Below are positions 1-12,999 of a DNA stretch of 64,000 nucleotides, piece after piece. The number at the start of each line of letters is the position of its first letter. Position 1 is the first letter of the stretch. Under the pieces are notes generated by a model. The model had not been told where the DNA came from. It worked only from the letters and a program-made list of their open reading frames with translations, and ran no database searches. The DNA lies in the NCBI GenBank assembly GCA_019614645.1, contig JABWDB010000003.1, forward strand, positions 19,181,001 through 19,245,000, in the 5' to 3' direction. The position numbers were made by a program, and so were the translations under genes. Source of the DNA: Stratiolaelaps scimitus. Taxonomy: Eukaryota; Arthropoda; Arachnida; Mesostigmata; Laelapidae.

Positions 1-368
1 GTACCAACTGTTTAAGCTAAAAATCCCTTTTAGAAATCGACGATAATCGTCTATCACATATTAGTCTATTAGTGAAATAATAGTGAGTGCTTGAAATTAC
101 ACTAGCTAAGTAATATAAACTTGGCCAGGCATGTTTGATTCATATCGGCGTACAGACAAACATGCGTTCATTGCATAGATATCCAATACGAATTCTCGAC
201 ATAATTCAGAATGCCCTTAATTGATCGTTTACGGTTATGGGTTGATTTAGATGTACACTAGGTAAAGATAAAGCTTTGTTGGTTTATTAAAGGAGTTGCA
301 ATTTTAAGCTCTCATATATGTCACTCAGCGTGATAGAATATAGGTTCTCATTACAAATAGAGACAAAC
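1..368 (-). other. Intron 6 of SDR copy A (left edge)
   Basis: This begins with the donor GTTTGT after the sixth exon of copy A. No sequence resembling the final exon of copy B (VVEALTHAV..., WPETHYR...) is visible, so the stretch is read as intron running off the window. It is AT-rich and I see no other feature. Confidence 0.6.
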
Positions 369-3300
369 CTCTTCGGGGTGTGGGTTGGCGTGATCCTTGA
401 AGAAGTTCGCGACCATGTTCCAGAATGCGATGAAGTACTCATGGCCATAATCGTTCCGAACATGTTCGGGCAGCTCGTTCAATTCGACGTTGAGGAAACT
501 CGACTTCACCTGGTCGAACCGGAGTAGCCCGGTGCTAATGTTTGGATGAACTTGATTAGAATGAATATTAGTTTACTCACCCTGTAACACCAGAGGAGGC
601 CGAAAGTATAATCACTGATGAAATCAGCGACAGCTAGATCAACAACAAGCATTCAAGAGCATCATACAACTGTCGTCTTCGAAGACGACGAAAAATAATC
701 ACAATCACCCATCACACGCTGTGTGAATCAAAGGTTGCTCTGTTTACTGCTATCGTTATAGTTTACCATTCGGCTGTGTTTGTTTGTGTGTACTTTATAC
801 ACGTTGATCCTCTATGATCTATCATTATGATTATTATTATTATCACAATAAGCAGCCCAAGGGGTTGAATGAACAATGCGATTCCATCAACAACTTGTTT
901 AATATTTCATAGAAACGACGTTGCCATGTTAAATGAACCTTCGATCGGATAGAAACGCACGCTGGAGATGTGCTTTCTATTTGATTAGCAAATATAAACG
1001 TTTTCTTGGTGTATTAACGGGATTGCAGTTTTTGCAAGAGTTAAGTTCTGATATGGCACCAGGCTGTCGCGGGAGACGAACCTGCGGCCTTTGGCTTTTT
1101 GCAGCCAGAGAGACTTAGCCATCGTTGGAGCCACCCTCGGCGCTGACGCTTTGTTGTTTCGAGCAGATTCCCATAGCTAGAAGAGGCGCCATGGTAATAT
1201 ATGGCTGATGCAGTAATTATGAGAAAGTTAGACCCATGTAATGGTAACTCACTTGTAAAGGGCGGGTTGGACCGTGCAAACATCAATGTCCCAAATTTGC
1301 AGTTCGCGTTTGAGTCCCTCACCTAGAGAAGCTACGGCGGCCTTACTCATCGAGTATGCAACGAATCCAGGACTAGACACATTGCCTAAGGAAATGAGCA
1401 AACGCTAGCGTTGAAATCAAGCCAGGCCCTATATTTGAGGTATCTACTTTTGATCAATATTGGAGTAAGTCCTCGTTGGATAATGCCTCCTTTCATTAAT
1501 TTATCTACAGAAGAAGAGAGATGCAACAAACATAGAGCGTTTTTATATGGTTTGTTCAGAGAGGCAGGGTTTGTTTGGCTGATGCACTCTTCGTAGAAAT
1601 ATGTTTTGACACGAGTTCATGAATTGCGCGGTAGCTGGCGCATAATAGTTCACAGTTTTAGGTATTCGATTTGTTACGCCATTAGCGCGCACGACATGTC
1701 TTGAGTGGTTTCTTGTGTGTCAGAACTGAACGTGCATGACTGAAATGATAAAAGTTCTCCATCAAGTCCGAATCCAGTCAAGCATTCTACAAAACAGCAT
1801 GCGACTAAACCTGTTTGTAAGGGGCAACTTACTTAGAACGCTGGCTGAAAGCACAATTCGTCCCTTCGAGGCTCGGAGAGCCGGAAGAAATGTTCGGACG
1901 GTGCGAATTGAGCCCATAACGTTGACGTCGAGAGTTCGCTGAATGGACGCCATTCCCTGCCACTCAAGTTCACCAACCTCGCACACCCCGGCGTTGCAGA
2001 CGACACACCACAGACCTGTGATCAATAATTATAGTCAAATGATGATTTAAATAAATTGGTCAGTTCTTTGCTGAGGAAGAATGTTACATCGATTCGTTGA
2101 TACATTTGCCATATTTGTATTCATATAGTGACATTGTAGATAAGATTCGACTCTCACGCTCATGTGTAAACGTTAACCAGTAAGCGTAATAACGTACTAT
2201 TGCCAGCCTCCTCGATCCTGATCGAGACGGTGTTCAAAGCGTCACGGAGGCTTTCCTCGCTCGTGATGTCGAGGGGAAACACGCTTACATTAGGCACCGT
2301 TGCTAACTTCGCTGCTTCGGGAGATGCAGGATTAAGGCAGCCAGCCAGAACCTGTGTAGGGTTTAGCGTTAGTAAGCTATTTTTTTTCACATGTTTAACG
2401 GCGCTTGCAGAATATATCAATAGTGATCGAACACGTTCAAAATTCGTTCACGATTTGCTTGCCACGCAAAATCCTTTTTCGCCTACAGATATTTTTGAGT
2501 TAATAGTTTGAGTCGTTCCAGAATACGTTTAGTTATTTGCGTACGCCCCATTTACAGGGACGTGTCTCTTGCAAAATTACAGATGTTTGTATTAACAAAA
2601 TAAAAGATGTTTGTATTGTTCCAGTTCTAGAGATTATAATGGGCCAACAATCGCACCATCTTGTAATACGGCTCTATTGGGCTTTCACAAAACTCCTTTC
2701 TAGACAGGGTAGCACATTTAACAGTGTAACGACGAGAGCACGTTTGAGACTATTATGATGATTTCTGGTAAGTTATACATATAAATCGTTTTTACCTGAA
2801 AGCCACGAGGCGCCAATTTTCGTGCGAGCATATTGCCGAATCCGGTGTCACAACCTGTTGGACCCCAATCAGCGCACCTTGTAAACGAGTAACCTTTGCA
2901 TATACATATATTTTTTCTATATATATATGTATATATATAACGAGAGGGTAACGCCGGGGACTTGGAACCATAGAGTCTTCGGTTCGAATCCCACAGGCTA
3001 CATATGGATCGGTTGCTGATTTGTCAATAAAGTGATTAATATTAATAATTAATAATAAAAACAATAAAATGTGTTATAATATACACATGTCTGTCACAAT
3101 TCTCCTTTTGTCATTATTACTGTGTTTGTTTTAACTGAAATTACGGTCTGTGCATTCCACTGAGATCACGATAGTGAGACAGCGGGAAATAAACAATGAA
3201 AATAGTTGACAATCGAAAGTACGCTACCAGTGATGACTACTGCTTTCTTGTAGCTGGCCACCTGGAAGGCGAGTTGATACCGTTTCAGATATCTATACGT

Positions 3301-3486
3301 TACGAATCCGGCCCAATAGCACGCCACCAACACAAGGATATATGAGAGTATATCCCACAGGGGCAGAATGGTGGCACGGCTCCATTCGAGAACTTTGAAC
3401 GTGAGAAACGACAGAAGAAGGTAGTGTTTCATATTGAACCAGGACATATTGCCCCCCGAAGGGCGACGCCACGAATCCAGAACCAT
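369..3486 (-). CDS. SDR9C-type short-chain dehydrogenase/reductase, copy A (3' partial)
   Basis: Oxidoreductase of the classical SDR superfamily, closest in motif style to BDH1, 17-beta-HSD and retinol dehydrogenases, which use NAD(P) on hydroxy/keto lipids; the substrate here is unknown. Coding exons read on the minus strand are 3486-3228, 2854-2796, 2351-2198, 2015-1833, 1385-1253 and 534-369. All have GT donors and AG acceptors with consistent phases, giving 318 residues. The start ATG has a good context (AAGATGG). The N-terminus carries two hydrophobic segments (about residues 21-33 and 45-65), so it is probably anchored in a membrane. The cofactor motif TGCDTGFG spans the exon 1/2 junction, CNAG follows in exon 4, and the catalytic set is Ser216, Tyr229 and Lys233 (YSMSK), with the usual Ser-Tyr spacing of 13. 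Exon 6 has a BDH1-like NDYGHEYF stretch. Exon 2 is one codon shorter than in copy B. The seventh exon, expected by analogy with copy B, is not found in 1-368 and should lie left of the window. Confidence 0.88.
1055..1140 (-). repeat. tRNA-derived SINE head inside intron 5 of SDR copy A
   Basis: Read on the minus strand, an A-box-like TGGCTAAGTC (about 1125-1110) is followed about 35 bases later by a B-box-like GGTTCGTCTCC within a near-complete T-arm (GCAGG...CCCGC). This is the internal Pol III promoter layout of tRNA-derived SINEs. The anticodon arm is not a functional tRNA arm, so a true tRNA gene is unlikely. The SINE body and the 3' end are not delimited. Confidence 0.45.
2940..3062 (+). 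repeat. tRNA-like SINE with AT-rich tail in intron 1 of SDR copy A
   Basis: After a (TA)n run there is a short GC-richer piece containing a perfect B box, GGTTCGAATCC (about 2980-2990). It is followed by a short body and a tail of ATTAAT/AATAAT repeats. A B box with a simple-repeat tail is typical of tRNA-derived SINEs. The tRNA cloverleaf upstream of the B box is degenerate. Confidence 0.4.
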
Positions 3487-5883
3487 CTTGGCGTGATTTA
3501 TTCACAAATGTCTGCTATGAATCTGTGTCAGGCTCCGACGCCTGTCTCACGTTATGTCACCTTCGAGAGCACAGCACGCAACAGCGGTTGGGAGCACTAC
3601 AACGCGCGCTAAGACGGCTGCTCCGCTCCGTTACAGTTAGCCACAGTGCAAATCGTTCGTAGTCGCTCTTCCTGCGTCGGCAAGTGTGCACTTCGAGTTA
3701 CCGGAGGCGGTCAATTGTTCACTGCGCCTCAGTTGTTCCTGGCCGGTGTACGGCCACCACAGGCGCGCCAACGGGCTACGGTTGGTCAGTTAGCAAGGCA
3801 AACTGACGGCAAGGCAGCTCCGCCGGAAAGACAGAGGGCGGTCGAACACACGGCGCCTACTTCTCGACGAGATAGCTAACTGACAGACACATAGCAGAGG
3901 GAGTGGACCGACTCTGCAAGAACAAAGGCCACTTATCCTGCATGCTTTAGGTACAAAATGATAGTGTCCTATTCACGCAGGATGGATATGCCTCCGTCGA
4001 ACGACAGCAGTACAGCCCAGGGCGGGGGTGGGGGGTCTTCGAACAAATGTAGAGACGTGCGTGTGTATATAGAAGTATTGAGATTTGACAAAACAAAATA
4101 ACACGAACGATCCACCTTTTCGGGTATCGTCAACAGCGGACATTCATTGCCTTTTGGACCCTATGAGTACAAGTGGATGAATCACTCACGAGAGAGAGAT
4201 AGAGCTCGCACCGTTCCGAGTGATATTTTTGCTTATTCCTTATCTATCTATATCATGCATATCGCATACGTTATCGCACAGCATAGACATCGTCACCTGC
4301 CATCGAAGGTGACTGCACCGATGTTTACTCGTTCATTCGAACCTAGATGAGCTCGGTTTACTGCACGACACGCGGCTAGCACCCCAGCTAACAACGGCAT
4401 GGATCGTCATTAATCAAATAGAATTTCGTACATTGTATTGAATTATGAAGTGATTTTTTTAGACGGACACTAATGACCGTCCACCGGTTGTTGTCCATAT
4501 GACGGACCGCGTGTGAAAGTGCTAAAGAACTCATGATTTTGGCATGTCCTTATCTCGAGATTGTCGATTTTCCAAGTGCCAACAGTTAAGCAGTCAGCCA
4601 CAGTGGGAGTACTTGACGAAAACGCACGGAATAACAATTGGCTATCATCGACACCTGAGACTGAGCTCGCTAGGAAGACATTACGAAGAATAGCGCAATG
4701 ATTTTCATTCAAAGATCGATACCCCTTATAAAGATACAATAACTAAAATGTCTTCGAATTGTGGAAGAGTCCGTCTGGCACCGAGACTCGCCATGAATAT
4801 TCGCTGTTCGTCTGTGGTAGCCCTGCCATAAATGAAAGTGTTTTTGTATATTCCATTGCCTGTGTGTGTGGGGGAAAAGTTAAACGAATAAATAAATTGT
4901 CATCAGAAATATGATCAACAACAAATAGTTGTCGGCTCGAATTGTCTCTAGACAATACAAGGGATAGGTTTGTTTGGGTTTCGTTCGTTCCCGTATTTCA
5001 ACGATGGGAGGCGTTATCTACGTTACTGTAGGGCTCAAGTATTAGAACTACCGTATAATAATGGGATGAACTGAGGCACACAAGTGGCCTTCGGTCATCT
5101 TTACATGGTGCGTCACACTGAGCACTTTGACAGGTGACGCTGCCCACTAATAATATCGGTTTGCTTGTGGCATTGATAGCGAAATACAGATTTTATTTTT
5201 TTCTCATCGAAACAGCTACCCTTATACAATTCAACCGCATGCTGTGCTGCGTATAACCCGCTGTGCGCGGCACGAGATCAAAGACTAAGACAATTGAGAA
5301 TTGAGAGAGAATAATCTAAAAAGAAACTTCCTTTAGTGTGCAGATGCTTGGTGGATCGATTCGGTGATTGCCTTGCATGCATAATTATTGTGATCATAGT
5401 CAGGCTATCATAACTGAAACCTTGAATAAAAATTCGCTCCGGCGCAATTGTATGGCTTAGCGATCTAACTCAATCGATCACGGCCAATACACAACGGATA
5501 TGGATGACCCGGATTCACAAGTCGATTCCAATGCGTTGGCAATGACCAATCGATTGGCAAGGCCGACTCGTTTGGCAAGTTGATGCGCCTTAACGGGTAA
5601 CCCGAGAGCGTCCTTTGTTCATTCCGGTGCGAAGTGTAGGGTATACGCAACTCGCTCAAGTGTCACATTCGAGAAAGTAAAAATAACAATACACTTAGAA
5701 GGAAGAAACACTTCTTCCACATTACCATGCAACTATGTGCCAAGTTCATTACGTATATTATTTTGTATAATATATACATGCTACTTAACATGCTCGTATA
5801 TTGCATTGACATTTGGGTGACAGCGAGTGCACATTTTGGATTATACGACTATAGCCAGTGCATCCATCGCAGAGATCTCGTCA
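3487..5883. other. Intergenic DNA upstream of SDR copy A
   Basis: This holds the presumed promoter and 5' UTR of copy A (about 3487-3900, moderately GC-rich). The AT-rich DNA beyond it has only short uninformative ORFs. I see no recognisable gene, RNA or transposon domain. Confidence 0.5.
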
Positions 5884-6077
5884 TCACGGGAAGTTGATAT
5901 GGAATACACTCCCCCTGCATGAGACAGTCTGAGATTCCGATACGAAATTCGCCCGAAAATAGAAGATGTCAAGTTTCTCTTCAGCGATAATCTGCTCGAT
6001 TCGACCGAGGAGGCGGCCGTAACCAGGGAATGGTTCTAATCTCCTGTCGTGGTCATCTATATGATACATTGCACCTC
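5884..6077 (-). CDS. Possible terminal coding exon, unknown gene
   Basis: A minus-strand reading frame of about 63 codons follows a plausible acceptor (GTGTATTAG at 6079-6078) and ends at a stop at 5884. It starts GAMYHIDDHDRRLE and contains a hydrophilic, helix-like part (RIEQIIAEEKLDIF). The composition looks more protein-like than neighbouring ORFs. I found no upstream exon and recognise no family. It lies between the two SDR copies on the same strand, but it does not resemble SDR sequence. It could be chance. Confidence 0.2.
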
Positions 6078-7014
6078 CTAATACACCATCAGCAACAAAT
6101 GCACTTGCAAGTCACAAATCATTCACGCAATTTTTCGTTCTGCACCACATGGAAAAATAACGCGGCCCCATTTGGACGTACCCAGAGATTTTTTGCAGCA
6201 TTCGCTAGGTTATGATCTCTGTGGCTGCATAGACTGCCTGTGCTCGAAGGGTGAGAGTTATCGGAATTGTGGGATTGATTTGAAATTTGAAGCAAATGGT
6301 TGGGTGTTACTATATAAAAGTCTAATTTAACCTTAAATTAATAGCGAATTTGCTTCTCATTGGAAATCGTCTGGAACGAGACTCCGCAGATCCAAGAGCA
6401 GCAATGACACATACCTACTTAACGTGTGTGATTAAATAAAGAAAGTATATTATATAGATGATTATTGAATAGATCCAGATATTCAACGTATTGTATTTTC
6501 TGTCTAGAAGCGACAGAGGTTTTGACAAGTTACTGTCCCTTGGAAGAAAGAACTTTGAATGTAAATCTATGTTATATTTCCAAGGAACAAGGCTGCTATG
6601 AGTCAAGTCCCCTATCGAAATGGTACTTGATGTGTTACCACCATACAAGAACGGCGAAAGTTCATTTTGCGAAATTCATATATATCGGCGAGAAAATCCG
6701 GCCAATTTCTGAACGTATTTCGAGAAATCTGCAGCCCACTCGCAAGGGGAGGGAACCTGCCTCCCGCTGTTGTGCTGGCTGGTGGTAAACACCACATAGG
6801 TGTATTTACAGTAGTGCAGGACAAATAAATGTTACCAACAGAGCGCCGACGATATTACAGTACCCTCTACATTCGATACGCGCTACGCTCCATATCATGC
6901 TGACGATGCCATTACACGAAGTTGTCACAGGGCCAATGAACAACAATAGAACAACAAGGAATCATCGAACACAACTGTCGAGAAGAGACGGGTTGTAGAT
7001 TATCAATCAAAATC
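6078..7014. other. Intergenic DNA between the two SDR copies
   Basis: AT-rich spacer between the possible exon at 5884-6077 and the poly(A) signal of SDR copy B. It contains only short ORFs without recognisable similarity. Confidence 0.45.
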
Positions 7015-7020
7015 TTTATT
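7015..7020 (-). terminator. Poly(A) signal of SDR copy B
   Basis: AATAAA on the minus strand, about 270 bases past the stop codon of copy B. It is the nearest canonical hexamer that I noticed. Confidence 0.45.
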
Positions 7021-7289
7021 GTCCCTTCGATTTGGTCTAATTGTCGAGCGTTCTCTCGCTTTACAAAAATATACATTACATAGCTCGTGCGGAATTAATC
7101 AAATGAACAAGTAGCCTTTGGTAATGACCATGATGGAAAAAAAGAAGCCCTCCTCGGTTGTGCATCGTTATCCTGTCGGCTCGTATTTGCAGGCGGCGGC
7201 TTCTTTTGCATGTTTCTGAATTTTACCAGTGTATTGTGTCATCACTGTGTCGTCATAACCATTGAACAAACGCGGTGTTGGCGTCGTGT

Positions 7290-10200
7290 CTAGCTCTTGC
7301 TAACAGCATTTGGCACGAAGTCCCTGCATTGGACCTTCTCGAAGAAAACATCGGCGAATTCAGCAGGTGCATAATCGAGGGCCGTGTGCATCAACAGCTG
7401 TTGGGCGCTGCCCACTCGGTAATGCGTCTCGGGCCATACCGTTGTCACAGCATGCGTTAAGGCTTCGACGACCTTGAGACGATGAGAACGTGAGAACGCG
7501 AGGGAAAAAATCAGAACGATCATTGAAAATGAGCTAATTAGAAGAAATGTAGATTGTACGTGGGTTTTTTTTGTTAACTGGATGGCCAGTCACAACCTGA
7601 ATTCTCCAGGGACAAACACACATGGAAACAATGTGTGATAGCTCAATATAGTGATTGCCTAACTGTCTCGAAGCCAACACAGTGTGACAGACTCTTCGAA
7701 TTATTATAGCGACGTCAATGCAATTGCGGGCCAGAGACAAACAACACAGATAGTGATATCGGGAGGCATCAAGGGTTAACAACGCGCGTAGCTGTCATAG
7801 AGGTATTATAAGCAAAAAAAAACTGTATAGAATATTATACTGAACTTAATTTGAGAGAAGGCTTTGCTTGCCAATGAAATAGAATGATACCAGGTTTCAA
7901 CACTCTACGATAGCCACCACCGTGAATACGCGTCCATCTCAATTAAATGGGTTACCAAACAGGTAGATATGTTTTAAGTAGAAGAACATGACTCTCCTGC
8001 AAAAAAAAGCTCAGTTTTCAATACGTGCCAATCGTCGACGTAGACGAATCACATGCTATCGAAAAAATTCGTCGAACGAAAAACAGAGTGTCCTTTCAAT
8101 CAAATCAATGACAAAACAGGCCACCGAACTATATTTATATAATACCTCTTCGGGATGAGGGTTCTGGAACTCTGACACGAACTTCGCCATGCGTTCAAAG
8201 AATTTCGTGAAGTACTCGCTGCCGTAATCTTCCTGTACGTTATCAGGAAGATCAGGAAATTCGCTACTCATAAATCGGGCCGCTCGTCCATCCATGTGGC
8301 ATATATCCGTTCTGCGTAATTCGCAATCAACAAAAAAAATAGAGAACAACGGCTCATCAAATCAATCGGCATTATTAAGCAGCATGAAAATAGATTATGT
8401 ATGGTTACTTTCTTCGTACTGTAATCATTCGGCTTTGTACGTCGTACTAGGCGAGGGAGGGTTCTCAAATGATGTCCATATATATAGGCAATTAGAAGTT
8501 GACCTATTGTTTTCACTTGGCAGTATATTTAATTAAGTACATTGATAAGTAGCTGTTAATTATATTTAATTAAGTACCTTGATAAGTAGTTGCTAACATA
8601 GCATATAATGCACGGTTTGTGCCGTTTGTACGTTATGCATTCACTCGGGTAAGTTATAGCTTTTCTTACTTGTATCCAGCGGGCTGGACTGTGCAGACGT
8701 CAACATCCCAAACCTGCAGTTCGCGCTTTAGTCCCTCGCCCAGGGAGGCCACCGCTGCTTTGCTCATTGAATACGCGATGAAGCCAGGCATACACAGAGA
8801 GCCTACAATCGGTAAAGGTTCGAATGAGTGTATTATATTTAAAATCTAACAAAGGATCACATTTATATATATATATATATATATTTTTTTTTTTATGACG
8901 GATAATGCTGACCATGCTTTACAATTAAGGTATTTGCCATGGTACTGTGGGACTCCTGCCTGGTGGAGTGGCAGACCTACCCACTAAACTCATGCCCCCC
9001 ATATATATATATATATATTCGAATGTTCACCACGACGATCTGAAATCCAGCAGCGATGTATACGAGCAGAGCCTGAGTTCGACGACGGAGTTAATGAGAA
9101 CAATGATTTATTGATAGAAATAGTGAAATGACGAACATTTGAAGCCGGGAATAAAAGACACATGGAGGGAATATGTGGACGACAAGATACGGCCCCAGAT
9201 GGATCCCCTTGCCGGAGGTTGGGTCTCTTCAAGCCACTGCCCGAAGTATTATACGAAAATAGAAGTCTCAGACAATTAGCCAAGCAACCGAGGTCCGGAA
9301 TTTTAGTTAATGTTGGTGGAGCAAATATCGCAGACGTCGAGCTTTCTTTGTCTTCGTCGTTCGACATTGATGGAAGTCAGAAGATATCATGGTTGTGATA
9401 TGTAATTCTATTCTACACCATTGGACTTTTAGCGGGTTCTCGGGTTTTATTTACAAGAGATGTGTCTTCTCTTCATCCGAACTCTACGTTCTACTTTGGC
9501 GTCTCACGTAATAACAACACCTACTTGCTGTGCTGGCAGTGATGACGATGCGTCCCTTCGAAGCCCTCAGAGACGGTAGGAACGTTCGGACGGTACGAAT
9601 TGAGCCCATGACATTGACGTTTAAGATTCGTTCAATAGCATTCATGCTCTGCCACTCAAGTTCACCAACCTCGCATACGCCGGCATTGCACACGATGCAC
9701 CAAAGATCTGTAGAATATGGAGCAATATGTGTTTTTCCGGTTAACTACTACTGACGACCAGTAACATCTCGTGTTAATTGCTAACTCGTTAATTGGCATT
9801 CATGCGAGTTGTTGATGCTGTAAGCTTTGTTCGCATATTCAATGGACGTACAGTTTCCGGATTCGTTCAGTTTGTCCCCGACGAAACGGAGAGCATTATC
9901 CTGAGCCTCTTGGCTTGTGACGTCCATGCCGAGCACGTGAACGTTGGGCACAGTGGCTAACCTTCGAGCTTCAGTACAATTCGCATCCAAACAGCCTGCG
10001 AACACCTACGAGGGCCATATAAATATAATAATTTTAATTATCATGTTATTATTCCGTTCAATAGAGACAATTTTATTCCGTTACATCTCGGTACCTTGGA
10101 CCACGATCAGTGAGAGCGCTCATCCCATCCTACGGTTGAGTTAGCATAGTGTTTCACAGCGGTAAGCTAGACGATTGTCCGGCCGAGCGAGAAAAAAGGT

Positions 10201-11979
10201 TGGAGTTGTTAGCTTACGGATGCTAATCGTATCGGAGATACCCTGCGATGGCCTAATGGCTAACGGAAGTGAAAGATGGAAGTAGTGGACGCCAATGTCG
10301 CTGGTCAGATTATCCTGACAGACGACAACATGAAAGCGTTGAAGTTACGATGTAGGTGTTCCAGATGAGACGCGCCTGAGTTAACAGCGCGATGTGTGTG
10401 TGTGAGTGTATACCGGCATTATCATTGTAAAATAGGATGGGCTGCATGTGTTTTCCCTCTATCATACTGATGACTCTGACAACTGCGTACATATCTGTAG
10501 TTTGTTAATTATAACCTCTAAAAAGCTTGTTAAATTCACCGAATTTTTGTAAAAACCTCCCACGGATACATATGTGGGCTGTGCAATATGTCTCGAATTT
10601 GTGCTTATTTCACCGGTCTACCCAAAAAGGTACTACAATCAAGTTCAGGCGTAAGGATATTTCTTGTAATTATTAATTATCCTCGTTGCGGAAAGTGTAT
10701 GAACTCGGAAAGCTTGGGTCCACTCAAAGCAATTAAATCGGTTACACAATACTCTGAAATAAATCAATAGATTATATACCTATTAGGCTAACTAATTGTT
10801 TAATGCCTACCTCAAAGCCGCGGTCCAAAGCTAACTTACGGGCCAGCATATTACCGAACCCGCTGTCGCAGCCTGCAATAACGACCAGACAAGCATCATT
10901 CAATTATTTTAGTACTGAAAATAGCATCTACTTGTTAATTTAACCACGCTGAAGTGTTAAACCAGTGTAAAAGATTCCCCTCTTATTAGGAAAGCTCAAA
11001 AATTAACGCCAGCTATCTGTATCGGTTTTTCTGAATATTCCTTGTTATCGGCGTCATGCTGCATAGAGCGGATTTACGTTTGCACATTTTACATGATTTT
11101 CTGTGAAGCTTGGTGACTGTCATGAACACGTTGCACCCTACTAAATTTGCGGCATTTTCAAGTGGCTTCAATTGCATATACTTCATGATATATATATATA
11201 TATATATAAGTGGCAGAGTTGTCTAAAAAAAAAACATATTTGTTCCTTGTAAAGTGACACCCTTTTGTTTGTGCCAGCCAACGAGGTTCAAAGTCCCACA
11301 CGAGCAGCCTCTATTTGACGACTCGCAGAGATTACGAATGGTGGTCGAGTGAGCCGTTATCTCGTCTGTAGATACGATCCATTTAAGGAGATCCTCTTTT
11401 AGCTGACATTGAACAATGAGTAAGTCGTAAGATAAGATCACTTCCTTTAAATTAGCCACATGCTCACTAAAATTCAAAGTATTCATTCATTCACTATAAT
11501 CGAGTCTCCGTAATAGCGGCTTGAGCCAATAATGCACGATTGTGCTAGGCTCAATATTTACTAAATGGACAAATGCGCGATCAGGTGCACGTGTCAAGTA
11601 TAATGACTGTTAGGCGAGAACGACGTGTATGATCACAATATCAATTTTTTGTTTTCCTAAAAAAATATACATTTCATTGCTGTGATCAGTTCTTCATTCT
11701 TCACCGAGACAATAACTTACCGGTAATAAGTACTGCTTTTTTATAGCTGGCAACAGTGAAGGAGAGCCGATATCGTTTGAGGTATCGGACGGCCACAAAA
11801 CCGCCCCAATAGCATGCGCCTAACACGAGTAGATAGGCCACGAGGTCCCAGAGGGGAAGGTATGTTGCACGACTCCATTCTAAAAGCTTGAACGCGAGGA
11901 ACGACAATAGAAGCATGTGTTTCAGGTTAAACCAGGACATGTTGCCCCCGGAGGGGCGACGCCATGAGTCCAGCACCAT
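7290..11979 (-). CDS. SDR9C-type short-chain dehydrogenase/reductase, copy B (complete)
   Basis: Complete paralogue of the copy at 369-3486, 379 residues. Exons on the minus strand are 11979-11721, 10872-10811, 10005-9852, 9707-9525, 8802-8670, 8311-8146 and 7472-7290 (stop TAG). Every intron is GT-AG and the summed phases close exactly. The start context is ACGATGG. Features in order are two N-terminal hydrophobic segments (about 21-33 and 45-65), the cofactor loop TGCDSGFG (86-93), CNAG (165-168), NVNVMG, catalytic Ser217, and Tyr230/Lys234 in YSMSK. The C-terminal region has EDYGSEYF and HAVTTVWPETHYR, matching the BDH1/SDR9C pattern. The expected activity is NAD(P)-dependent oxidation or reduction of a steroid, retinoid or hydroxy-acid-like substrate at a membrane; the exact substrate cannot be inferred. 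Intron positions and phases equal those of copy A, so the pair arose by DNA-level tandem duplication. Confidence 0.93.
8524..8597. repeat. Two-copy 37-bp tandem repeat in an SDR copy B intron
   Basis: The unit beginning TATATTTAATTAAGTAC occurs at 8524 and again at 8561, with a few substitutions between the copies. It lies in the intron between exons 5 and 6. Confidence 0.8.
8864..9018. repeat. (AT)n microsatellites flanking a short spacer
   Basis: There are pure AT runs at about 8864-8885 (followed by a T run) and 9001-9018, in the intron between exons 4 and 5 of SDR copy B. Confidence 0.85.
11189..11208. repeat. (AT)n microsatellite
   Basis: About ten AT units in intron 1 of SDR copy B. 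Confidence 0.85.
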
Positions 11980-12999
11980 CGTGATTCCTGTAGACGAATT
12001 CAGATTCGACGCGTCTAGTTAGAAATGTAGCGCTGCTACACTAAGCGAACTGAATGCCAGATACTATTTGTCTTCATGATTTCAGACATTTCACTACACT
12101 GCGTGACGCCGTCACACCTGCCCGGTTACATTTGACAAATGATTAATATCGTAGTGTAATATAGCAGTTACAACCAGTGGAGGTCGCACAGTCGACTTAA
12201 CTAGAAGCTTGTACAGTCAGAAGCTTGCGTACACAAATGCAAATTCTTCAAAGCGGAGAACTTGGGCGACTAAATTCAATTATGGACCGGCCAGCACCGA
12301 AATCTTGACGGCGATTACTTGAGCCCTAAGTCAATACAATCGGAGAGGCACCTACAATGACGCACCGCTAGAGAAGACGGACACCCGACAAGTAGTTGTC
12401 GTTGGAGAGTTTTTGTCGCTCGGTTGCTGGTCATCCGGTGCGGCGCATTGGCGCTGGAAAGGAAAACGAGCTCGTCTTTTTCTCAGCGTGCCACCGGTAC
12501 AGATTGAGACAACTCGCCGGTTGAAACAGTAGATTGTGATAATTCCGATAACGGACGATAGCAGAGAGGCGCGGCAAACATCGTCCCGAAGAATACCCCC
12601 CGCCCCTACGAATTAGCGGAGAAAACATAAGCAACGACAGGTAGAAACATAGTGAACGGTAGAATATCATGCCCATGAACAAGTTGATACTGCTGCGGCT
12701 TCTGTTGCCGGCTGCTGACAGTAGATAGGGAGAGAATATCAGTGGCATTGATTGGCATATAATTGGCATAATATCCAGTGTAACACGGTACAGTAACAAT
12801 GACTATAATATCTGTTGTATAAACGGCTAGATGATATCAAGCGGACGAGTAATGACCACCACGTGATAATAGAAAGTGAAGAGAGCCAGCATGGAAAGCA
12901 AAATGTGGTCAAAGCTGAAAAAAAAATACTCGGTAAGACTACAGGCGAATTGTCGTCAGCAATAAACGAATTCTTTTGAAGGCTTCGAAAAACGCGATT
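11980..12999. other. Upstream region of SDR copy B
   Basis: This is the presumed promoter and 5' UTR of copy B followed by intergenic DNA. Only short ORFs are present, without recognisable domains. Confidence 0.45.

Noticed and set aside
2940..3010. True tRNA gene
   Set aside because: Only the B box and part of the T arm are good; anticodon and acceptor stems do not pair.
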